In this document: piece by piece, positions 1 through 4,402 of the stretch
Position numbering within the stretch: the stretch's first letter is position 1
Layout of the letters: the number at the start of each line of letters is the position of its first letter
Source of the DNA: Miltoncostaeaceae bacterium
GTDB lineage: Bacteria > Actinomycetota > Thermoleophilia > Miltoncostaeales > Miltoncostaeaceae
Length of the DNA stretch: 5,195 nucleotides
Assembly (NCBI GenBank): GCA_030598075.1
Contig: JAUVQP010000115.1
Location: 1-5,195 of the forward strand
Direction: 5' to 3'
The notes under the pieces: generated by a model
What the model saw: the letters and a program-made list of their open reading frames with translations, nothing else
What the model was told of the DNA's origin: nothing
Database searches by the model: none
Position numbers and translations under genes: made by a program

Positions 1-957
1 CGCGTCCAGGGCGGCTGGGGCAAACAGACAGACCTCGTCGAGGAGCAGCACGCCGCCGTGGGCGAGGCTGACCTCTCCGGGCTGTGGCACGCGGCCGCCG
101 CCGACCAGGCCGGCCGTCGAGATCGTGTGGTGCGGAGCCCGGAAGGGACGGGTCGATACGAGGGGCTGGTCTGCCGGCAACATCCGCGCGACGCTGTGGA
201 TGCGCGTGATCGCGATCGCCTCCTCGCGATCGAGCGGAGGCAGGATGCCCGGCAGCCGGCGCGCGAGCATGGTCTTGCCGCTACCGGGCGCGCCAAGCAT
301 CAGCAGCGAGTGCTCCCCGGCCGCCGCGACCTCGATCGCCCGCCGGGCGGCCCCCTGTCCGCGGACGTCGGCGAGATCGGGCAGCGAGGTCGTTTGACCG
401 AGCGCCAGCAGCCCGTCCAGGTCGACCTCGGGGCGCGACGGCTGCTCGGTTCCGTCCAGCAGGCCGATGGCATGACGCAGACCCTCCGCGCCGAGCACCT
501 CGATGCCGTCGACGAGCGCGGCCTCCCGGGCGTTGCCCGACGGCACCACAAGGCGGCGCCAGCCGCCGCGCGCGGCATGCTCCGCCATGGCGAGGACCCC
601 GGCGACGGGGCGCAGGGTCCCGTCGAGCGCCAACTCCCCCACGGCGCCGACGCCCGCGAGGCACGGCGCCGGAAGCTGCCCCGACGCCCCCGCGATGGCC
701 AGCGCCAGGGGCAGATCGTAGTGGGGCCCCGCCTTTCGCAGGTCGGCGGGGGCCAGATTGGCGACGATCCGCCGGGCCGGGACCGCGTACGCCTGGTTGG
801 CCAGCCCCGAGCGCACCCGCTCCCGAGCCTCCTGGACAGCCGCGTCGGGGAGGCCCACGATGGAGAATCCCGGAAGCCCGGCCCGCAGATCGACCTCGAC
901 CTGCACCGTGAAGGTCTGGATGCCGACGATCGCCGGCGCGCGAACTCGTGAGACCAC
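1..957 (-). CDS. yifB: YifB/ComM family AAA+ ATPase (Mg-chelatase-like), N-terminal 319 residues, cut by window edge
   Basis: The reading frame is open from a GTG at 957-955 to the window edge, giving 319 residues of a protein usually about 500 long. The N-terminal Lon-protease-like domain of the family is clear: EVDLRAGLPGFSIVGLPDAA (residues 21-40), then NLAPADLRKAGPHYDLPLAL (67-86). The AAA+ part begins near residue 195, with Walker A GAPGSGKT (222-229), the family signature RPFRAPHHTIS (270-280) and Walker B GVLLLDE (302-308). ComM, the characterised relative, is a hexameric helicase that promotes branch migration during natural transformation. Members outside competent species have no settled role. 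The start is fixed by an in-frame TAG at 993-991 and the absence of any other ATG/GTG/TTG between; VVSRV aligns with the usual M-x-A-R-V opening. No convincing Shine-Dalgarno precedes it. After Walker B the usual LPEF is VCLF. It reads away from yraN across a 216-bp gap. Family assignment is very secure. Confidence 0.96.
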   Translation of the reverse strand, partial: MVSRVRAPAIVGIQTFTVQVEVDLRAGLPGFSIVGLPDAAVQEARERVRSGLANQAYAVPARRIVANLAPADLRKAGPHYDLPLALAIAGASGQLPAPCLAGVGAVGELALDGTLRPVAGVLAMAEHAARGGWRRLVVPSGNAREAALVDGIEVLGAEGLRHAIGLLDGTEQPSRPEVDLDGLLALGQTTSLPDLADVRGQGAARRAIEVAAAGEHSLLMLGAPGSGKTMLARRLPGILPPLDREEAIAITRIHSVARMLPADQPLVSTRPFRAPHHTISTAGLVGGGRVPQPGEVSLAHGGVLLLDEVCLFAPAALDA

Positions 958-1173
958 GCCTGGAGCGTCGCGGGGTGGACCGCCGCGGCTCTACGCCGTC
1001 GCGCCCCGGCTTCGCGACCGCAGTGTGAAGCCCCCCGAGACATCTCCCGCGCACGCCGCCCGGAGCCCGTCGCCCGCGACACACCGCCAACGCAACGGGC
1101 GGGGCGATCGAGACGGCACACCCGCGCCTTCCCCGGGACGCACGCATGACATCGCCTGCGCGACCATGGAGCT
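958..1173. other. Divergent intergenic region between yifB and yraN
   Basis: This 216-bp gap separates the divergent starts of yifB (minus) and yraN (plus), so it should carry promoters for both. I found no convincing -35/-10 pair on either strand; the region is very GC-rich. Two overlapping 6-bp inverted repeats are present: GCCCGT at 1065-1070 with ACGGGC at 1095-1100, and CGCCCG at 1071-1076 with CGGGCG at 1096-1101. Arms this short and GC-rich are expected by chance, so they are only weak operator candidates. No small gene or RNA was recognised here. Confidence 0.6.
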
Positions 1174-1545
1174 GTGACGAAGGGGTCGAGCACGGCGAGG
1201 GGCCGCCGCGCGGAGCGCGCGGCCGCCCGCCACTTGGAGCGACGTGGGTGGCGCATCGTGGCGCGCAACTGGCGCGGCGGGGGCGGCGAGATCGACCTCG
1301 TCGCCGTGAGCGACATGACGGTGGCGTTCGTCGAGGTGAAGGCGCGGGCGAATCGGGCGCGCGCGGTCGACCCCGTCGGCGCGCGGCAGCGCCGGCACAT
1401 CGAGCGGGCGGCCCGGGCCTTCCTTCAGATGACCCCAACCCTCGCCGCGCACGAGGCCCGGCTCGACCTCGTCACCGTCACCCAGGGTCGGTTCGGCCGG
1501 CCGCGCGTGCGTCACCGTCCCGGCGCGTGGGGCGAACCCGCATAG
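1174..1545 (+). CDS. yraN: YraN family protein (UPF0102), nuclease-fold, function unsettled
   Basis: The 123-residue product fits the usual UPF0102 size. The family core is complete: E14 in the N-terminal helix, RNWRGGGGEIDLVAV (31-45) and AFVEVKAR (51-58). These supply the Glu/Asp...Glu-x-Lys residues (E39, D41, E54, K56) of a PD-(D/E)XK-like endonuclease fold. The C-terminal RLDLVTV and RHRPGAW also match the family. The biochemical role is not established; a nuclease role is inferred from the fold. The start is GTG 1174: the frame has a TGA at 1147-1149 and no other standard start before conserved sequence. GGAG at 1168-1171 sits only 2 nt upstream, too close to be a good ribosome site, so initiation looks weak. 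In most bacteria this gene lies co-directionally after rnhB. Here it is on the opposite strand, and its last 68 nt overlap the 3' end of rnhB. Confidence 0.93.
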   Translation: MTKGSSTARGRRAERAAARHLERRGWRIVARNWRGGGGEIDLVAVSDMTVAFVEVKARANRARAVDPVGARQRRHIERAARAFLQMTPTLAAHEARLDLVTVTQGRFGRPRVRHRPGAWGEPA

Positions 1546-2236
1546 CGGACACCGGCGGGAGATCAGCGTACGCCGCCGAGCGAAACGACAACCGGTGCAT
1601 CGGGGACGGGCCGGCCTCGGCGATGGCGCTCCGGTGCTCCGCGGTGGCGTACCCGACGTGGCGCTCGAACCCGAAGCCCGGATACGCCTCCGCCGCCGGT
1701 CCGCTCATCAGCCGATCGCGCGTCGTCTTGGCCACGATGGACGCCGCGGCCACCGCGGCGCTCCGACGATCGCCACCGACCAGTCGCCGATGGGATGGCG
1801 CGGTGGGACCCAGCGAGAAGCCGTCGACAAGGGCCACCTCGGGGAGAACCGTCAGCCCCGCGAGCGCCTCGCGGAGCAGCCGCAGGTTGGTGACGTGCAG
1901 ACCATCGCGGTCGATCGTGCCCGGAGCGGCGACGGCCACCACGATCTGCCGCGCGACGCCCACGATGACGTCGTGAAGGCGGGCGCGGGCGGCGGGCGCG
2001 ACCCGCTTCGAGTCGTCGAGGTCGCTCAGGGCGCGGCGCTCACGGAGCGAGATCGCGCCGAGATCCCAGCAGACGGCCACGGCGACGAGCGGGCCCGCCA
2101 GGCAGCCTCGGCCCGCCTCATCGACCCCGGCCACGAGCCCGGCCGCAAGGCGGCGATCGTGCGCGAACAGCCGTCGCGCCGCTCGCGGACGGTGGCTACG
2201 CGCCGCCGAGACCCTCTTTGCCCTTCTCTCCGACAC
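1478..2236 (-). CDS. rnhB: Ribonuclease HII
   Basis: RNase HII cuts the RNA strand of RNA-DNA hybrids and starts removal of ribonucleotides misincorporated in DNA. The 252-residue product carries all four metal-binding acidic residues: D39 and E40 in GVDEAGRG (37-44), D138 in LVDGF and D174 in TTRDRLM. Other family blocks are LSDLDDSK (70-77), DRDGLHVTN (109-117), AAASIVAKTTRDR (163-175), GFERHVGYATAEH (189-201) and GPSPMHRLSF (209-218). The start is GTG 2236-2234, the only standard start before RRLFAHDRRL, which I regard as conserved in Thermoleophilia-type RNase HII. It leaves a basic N-terminal leader of about 30 residues. No good Shine-Dalgarno is visible. It follows rplS by 35 nt, so it is probably co-transcribed; the lepB gene often found between them in Actinomycetota is absent. 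About 34 residues after HRLSF are not part of the conserved enzyme and are partly encoded antisense to yraN. Confidence 0.97.
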   Translation of the reverse strand: MSERRAKRVSAARSHRPRAARRLFAHDRRLAAGLVAGVDEAGRGCLAGPLVAVAVCWDLGAISLRERRALSDLDDSKRVAPAARARLHDVIVGVARQIVVAVAAPGTIDRDGLHVTNLRLLREALAGLTVLPEVALVDGFSLGPTAPSHRRLVGGDRRSAAVAAASIVAKTTRDRLMSGPAAEAYPGFGFERHVGYATAEHRSAIAEAGPSPMHRLSFRSAAYADLPPVSAMRVRPTRRDGDARAAGRTDPG

Positions 2237-2271
2237 GCCCCGCGCTGGCCGCGCGACGCCGGAGGCCGGAA

Positions 2272-2619
2272 CTAGGTGCGCTGCTTCTCCCGCACGCGGG
2301 CCTTCTTGCCGACCTTGTCACGCAGGTAGTAAAGCTTGGCACGTCGGACATCACCCTCGACGACGCGCTCGATTCGCTCGACCTTCGGCGAGTGCACCGG
2401 GAACGTGCGCTCCACGCCCACGCCGAAGCTCTGCTTGCGCACGGTGAAGGTCTCGCGCGACAGGGCGCCCTGGCGCTTGATGACGATGCCCTCGAAGACC
2501 TGCACCCGCTGACGGGAGCCCTCGATCACGCGGAAGTGCACCCGCACGGTGTCGCCCGGCCTGAACTCGGGCACGTCGCCCCGAAGCTGGTCGCGCTCGA
2601 ACGCTTCGATGACACTCAT
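2272..2619 (-). CDS. rplS: 50S ribosomal protein L19
   Basis: L19 is a large-subunit protein at the interface with the 30S subunit. The 115-residue product is the normal family length and is similar to L19 throughout: FRPGDTVRVH (19-28), VQVFEGIVIKRQG (39-51), FTVRKQSFGVGVERTFPVHS (58-77) and RRAKLYYLRDKVGKKARVRE (92-111). The ATG at 2619-2617 is supported by AGGGG at 2626-2630, 6 nt upstream, and by the family N-terminus. It lies 69 nt downstream of trmD, the widest gap in this operon, and that gap holds two possible hairpins, so L19 expression may be adjusted separately from TrmD. The close linkage trmD-rplS is among the most conserved in bacteria. The gene ends in TAG at 2274-2272, followed 35 nt later by rnhB. 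Nothing is missing or unusual in the protein itself. Confidence 0.99.
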   Translation of the reverse strand: MSVIEAFERDQLRGDVPEFRPGDTVRVHFRVIEGSRQRVQVFEGIVIKRQGALSRETFTVRKQSFGVGVERTFPVHSPKVERIERVVEGDVRRAKLYYLRDKVGKKARVREKQRT

Positions 2620-2625
2620 GACTCG

Positions 2626-2630
2626 CCCCT
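2626..2630 (-). promoter_or_regulatory. Shine-Dalgarno for rplS
   Basis: The minus strand reads AGGGG followed by a 6-nt spacer and the ATG of rplS. It sets the L19 start. The preceding bases (2631-2635) form the 3' arm of a possible short hairpin, so access to this site could depend on mRNA folding. Confidence 0.75.
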
Positions 2631-2681
2631 CGGTCCCGGAAAACGACCGCGAAGCGTAGCAGTGTTCGAGCGAGCTTCGCG
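2631..2681 (-). promoter_or_regulatory. Paired inverted repeats with T-run in trmD-rplS gap; possible attenuator or processing site
   Basis: On the minus strand, CGCGAAGC (2681-2674) and GCTTCGCG (2655-2648) form a perfect 8-bp stem with an 18-nt loop. Four bases later comes TTTT (2643-2640), which stands out in such GC-rich DNA. A second, weaker stem pairs CGGTC (2649-2645) with GACCG (2635-2631) across a 9-nt loop. It shares bases 2648-2649 with the first stem, so the two cannot both form fully. The second stem abuts the rplS Shine-Dalgarno. This could be a weak intrinsic terminator or attenuator, an RNA processing site, or a translational control element for L19. The large loop and short T-run argue against a strong terminator, and chance pairing in GC-rich DNA is possible. 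Confidence 0.35.
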
Positions 2682-2688
2682 CGCGCGG

Positions 2689-3366
2689 CTACGGTGAGGG
2701 ACGCCGACCGATCCGCTCGCGCCGCCAGGCCTCGACGGCCGCGTGGTCTCCCGACCTGAGGACGTCCGGAACGCCCCAGCCGCGAAAGGAAGGCGGCCGC
2801 GTGTAGTGCGGGTGCTCCGTCCCGCCGCCGAGCGCGGACGAGAACGATTCGGCCTGGAGACTCTCGCTGTTGCCCAGCGCGCCCGGAAGACGACGCGCGA
2901 CGGCGTCCACGATCGCCATCGCCGCCACCTCGCCTCCGGCCAGGACGAACGGCCCCAGCGAGATCGCGTCGCTCGCGAGGCAATCGTGCACGCGCTCGTC
3001 AAAGCCCTCGTACCGCCCGGCCAGCAGCGTCAGCGCCGGAAGCTCGGCCAGCTCGCGGGCGAGGGCATCGTCGAAGGGCCGCCCGCGGGGCGTCAGCACG
3101 GCCACCCGGCGCGTACCGCGCACCGTCTCGGCGCGCTGTCCGTACACGGCCTCCAGCGCGGCGGCGACCACGTCGACGCGAACCACCATACCGGGGCCGC
3201 CCCCGTACGGCGCGTCGTCCACCTGGCCCTGTCGGAGAGGCGTGGCGTCGCGGTAGTTGAAACAGCGGAGGTCGAGCGAGGCGAACTCGGCGGCGTTCGC
3301 CAGGTGGCGAGGGCGGCGCATCCAGTCGAACCACTCGGGAAAGAGGGTGAAGACGTCGATCTGCAT
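2689..3366 (-). CDS. trmD: tRNA (guanine-N1-)-methyltransferase (m1G37)
   Basis: TrmD methylates N1 of G37 next to the anticodon using S-adenosylmethionine, preventing +1 frameshifts. The product has 225 residues. Family blocks in order: MQIDVFTLFPEWF (1-13), VDDAPYGGGPGMV (49-61), LTPRG (91-95), the trefoil-knot cofactor-binding segments LLAGRYEGFDERV (114-126) and SLGPFVLAGGE (136-146), PHYTRP (186-191) and VPDVLRSGDH (199-208). R158 aligns with E. coli R154. The residue aligned with the catalytic E. coli D169 is E173 (AESF instead of EDSF). P139 stands where most relatives have Asp in the G-D-Y/F-V-L motif. The protein stops about 25-30 residues earlier than E. coli TrmD (255 aa). The ATG at 3366-3364 follows the rimM stop by 3 nt with no Shine-Dalgarno, so translation probably depends on ribosomes finishing rimM. 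Identification is secure. Confidence 0.98.
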   Translation of the reverse strand: MQIDVFTLFPEWFDWMRRPRHLANAAEFASLDLRCFNYRDATPLRQGQVDDAPYGGGPGMVVRVDVVAAALEAVYGQRAETVRGTRRVAVLTPRGRPFDDALARELAELPALTLLAGRYEGFDERVHDCLASDAISLGPFVLAGGEVAAMAIVDAVARRLPGALGNSESLQAESFSSALGGGTEHPHYTRPPSFRGWGVPDVLRSGDHAAVEAWRRERIGRRPSP

Positions 3367-3369
3367 GCG

Positions 3370-3882
3370 CTACGGCAGAAGCTGCTCGCGGACGATCAGG
3401 CGCCGGCCCTCGGCGTCGATCGAGATGACCGCGTCCGCGGTGAACGGCACGAGCACGAGCACCTCACCCTCCTCTCCCCGGACCTCGATCGCGTCGTTGG
3501 CCGGACCCGGGTGGATCTCGGCCACGACGCCCAGCTCCCGGGAGCCGGCGAGGACGCGAAAGCCGAGCAGCTCGCGGACATAGAAGGTGTCGGGGTCCTC
3601 CAGGGCCGGCGCGCGGTCGGGCGGCACCCGAAGCTCGCTCCCCGCGAGCTCGGCCGCGGCGTCGCGACTGTCGACGCCGTCGAAGCTGAGGATCGGTCGG
3701 TCCTCGTCGCCCGCGCGCGCCGTTACGATGAGCCTCCGGTCACGCCCGTCGGGCCCGCGCCCGGTCAGCCTCTCGCCGACGGACACGGTGCAGAGGGTGG
3801 GTCCGGTGGCCCTGGCGCGCAGGGCGCCGGCCAGGCCGTGAGGTCGCGTCAGCCATCCGATGACCAGGGTCGGCTCCGGCAT
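3370..3882 (-). CDS. rimM: Ribosome maturation factor RimM
   Basis: RimM binds S19 in the head of the 30S subunit and assists 16S rRNA processing. The 170-residue product has the two expected parts. The N-terminal RimM domain (about residues 5-85) includes VIGWLTRPHGLAGALRA, a GRPHG-type opening. A C-terminal PRC-barrel (about 95-168) includes TFYVRELLGF, GPANDAIEV and VPFTADAVISID. The ATG at 3882-3880 was chosen because GGGAGG (3893-3888) lies 5 nt upstream and because the product then opens directly with the conserved domain. An earlier in-frame start at 3924 would add 14 unrelated residues and overlap khpA. It begins 16 nt after the khpA stop and its TAG (3372-3370) is 3 nt from the trmD ATG. 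Placement between the KH gene and trmD is the classical arrangement, linking ribosome assembly with tRNA modification. Confidence 0.97.
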   Translation of the reverse strand: MPEPTLVIGWLTRPHGLAGALRARATGPTLCTVSVGERLTGRGPDGRDRRLIVTARAGDEDRPILSFDGVDSRDAAAELAGSELRVPPDRAPALEDPDTFYVRELLGFRVLAGSRELGVVAEIHPGPANDAIEVRGEEGEVLVLVPFTADAVISIDAEGRRLIVREQLLP

Positions 3883-3887
3883 GCGGG

Positions 3888-3893
3888 CCTCCC
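3888..3893 (-). promoter_or_regulatory. Shine-Dalgarno deciding the rimM start
   Basis: The minus strand carries GGGAGG followed by CCCGC (5 nt) and the ATG at 3882. It lies in the 16-nt gap after the khpA stop. It decides the start in favour of 3882 over the upstream in-frame codon at 3924, which has no such site. Confidence 0.85.
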
Positions 3894-3898
3894 GAGAG

Positions 3899-4153
3899 TC
3901 AGTCGACGATGTCGAGGCGAGCACGGTCCCCGCGCGCCGCGGCGGCGCCGCGCACGAGCGTTCGCAGGGAGTTCGCGACGCGCCCGCCTCGGCCGATGAC
4001 GCGGCCCATGTCGCCCTGGGCGACGTTCAGCTCCACGATCGTCGTGTCGCGATCGTCGACCTCGTCCACCTGAACGGCCTCCGGATGCTCGACCAATCCG
4101 CGGGCGATGGCGGCGACCATCTCTCCCACGGGGCCGATCTTGTCGGCGCTCAG
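3899..4153 (-). CDS. khpA: KH-domain RNA-binding protein KhpA (YlqC family)
   Basis: This small single-KH-domain protein of the KhpA/YlqC family binds RNA. In Gram-positive bacteria it partners with KhpB/EloR and influences division and RNA metabolism; its targets here are unknown. Visible features are VAAIARGLVEHPEAVQV near the N-terminus and the nucleic-acid-binding GxxG loop GRGG within DMGRVIGRGGRVANSLRTLV (residues 48-67). The protein ends LDIVD at TGA 3901-3899. The start is uncertain. Best supported by ribosome signals is CTG 4153-4151 (84 aa): GGAGG at 4165-4161 lies 7 nt upstream and CTGA overlaps the rpsP stop by 4 nt. The standard alternatives are GTG 4129 (76 aa, matching the shortest family start) and ATG 4120 (73 aa), neither with a well-spaced Shine-Dalgarno. 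TTG 4222 would add residues that are only an out-of-frame reading of rpsP. Gene identity is secure; the start is not. Confidence 0.93.
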   Translation of the reverse strand: MSADKIGPVGEMVAAIARGLVEHPEAVQVDEVDDRDTTIVELNVAQGDMGRVIGRGGRVANSLRTLVRGAAAARGDRARLDIVD

Positions 4154-4392
4154 GTCTGCGCCTCCGCGACGCGGATGAGCTTGCGCACCGCCGCGGTCGG
4201 CTGGGCGCCCTGCCCGATCCAATGCTTCGCACGATCGACGTCCACCTCGATCTCAGAGGGGTCCGTCTGCGGGTTGTAGCGACCGATCGTCTCGATGTTG
4301 CGCCCGTCGCGCGGGTTGCGCGAGTCCGCGACAACGACGCGGTAGATGGGGTTCTTCTTGCTGCCCACTCGGGCGAGCCGAATCTTGACCAA
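4150..4392 (-). CDS. rpsP: 30S ribosomal protein S16
   Basis: S16 is a small-subunit assembly protein that binds 16S rRNA early. The 80-residue product is the normal length and matches across its whole extent: VKIRLARVGSKKNPIYRVVV (2-21), ADSRNPRDGR (22-31), IETIGRYNP (33-41) and WIGQGAQPTAAVRKL (58-72). The start is TTG 4392-4390, which gives the family's usual M-V-K-I-R-L opening. AGGAG (4402-4398) lies 5 nt before it and overlaps the ffh stop codon TAG (4403-4401). The 8-nt gap to ffh and this shared signal indicate translational coupling with ffh. Its stop TGA (4152-4150) overlaps the proposed CTG start of khpA. A TTG start may moderate its translation relative to the neighbouring genes, but that is inference. 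Confidence 0.98.
   Translation of the reverse strand: MVKIRLARVGSKKNPIYRVVVADSRNPRDGRNIETIGRYNPQTDPSEIEVDVDRAKHWIGQGAQPTAAVRKLIRVAEAQT
4161..4165 (-). promoter_or_regulatory. Shine-Dalgarno candidate for khpA, inside rpsP
   Basis: GGAGG on the minus strand lies within the rpsP codons for A-E-A-Q-T, 7 nt before CTG 4153. It is the only well-placed ribosome site near the khpA start and points to initiation at CTG overlapping the rpsP TGA. The motif could also be incidental, since GCG-GAG-GCG are ordinary codons here. Confidence 0.5.
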
Positions 4393-4397
4393 CGCCT

Positions 4398-4402
4398 CTC
4401 CT
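4398..4402 (-). promoter_or_regulatory. Shine-Dalgarno for rpsP overlapping ffh stop
   Basis: The minus strand reads TAGGAGAGGCG and then TTG. The AGGAG core uses two bases of the ffh TAG stop and sits 5 nt before the TTG start of rpsP. It confirms the TTG as the start and suggests coupled translation of ffh and rpsP. Confidence 0.8.

Noticed and set aside
58..951. 297-residue open frame on the plus strand opposite yifB
   Set aside because: It is codon-aligned antisense to yifB, which is unmistakable by its Walker motifs. Its own product is Arg/Asp-rich with no family resemblance.
1010..1030. Imperfect inverted repeat with CTTC and GAAG ends in the yifB-yraN gap
   Set aside because: Only a few bases pair and mismatches interrupt the arms. 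It is too weak to call an operator or terminator.
1166..1177. Mini reading frame ATG-GAG-CTG-TGA whose stop overlaps the yraN GTG
   Set aside because: It could be a coupling leader, but it has no Shine-Dalgarno and a three-codon frame arises easily by chance.
281..1438. Long minus-strand frames of 366 and 385 residues over yifB
   Set aside because: They are out-of-frame readings of yifB and the intergenic gap, with shuffled Arg/Pro/Ala-rich products.
991..1515. 174-residue minus-strand frame opposite yraN
   Set aside because: It would restore a co-directional gene between rnhB and yifB, but its sequence matches nothing I recognise, while the plus strand has a complete UPF0102 core.
3883..3924. 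Start at 3924 for rimM
   Set aside because: It would add 14 non-family residues overlapping khpA, while ATG 3882 has GGGAGG at ideal spacing.
2743..3999. 418-residue open frame on the plus strand opposite trmD, rimM and khpA
   Set aside because: It is antisense to three clearly conserved genes, is rich in Arg/Gly/His with no recognisable domain, and long antisense frames are expected at this GC content.
3899..4222. TTG 4222 as the khpA start
   Set aside because: It adds 23 residues that are just an out-of-frame reading of the rpsP 3' end, does not resemble the family, and has no good ribosome site.
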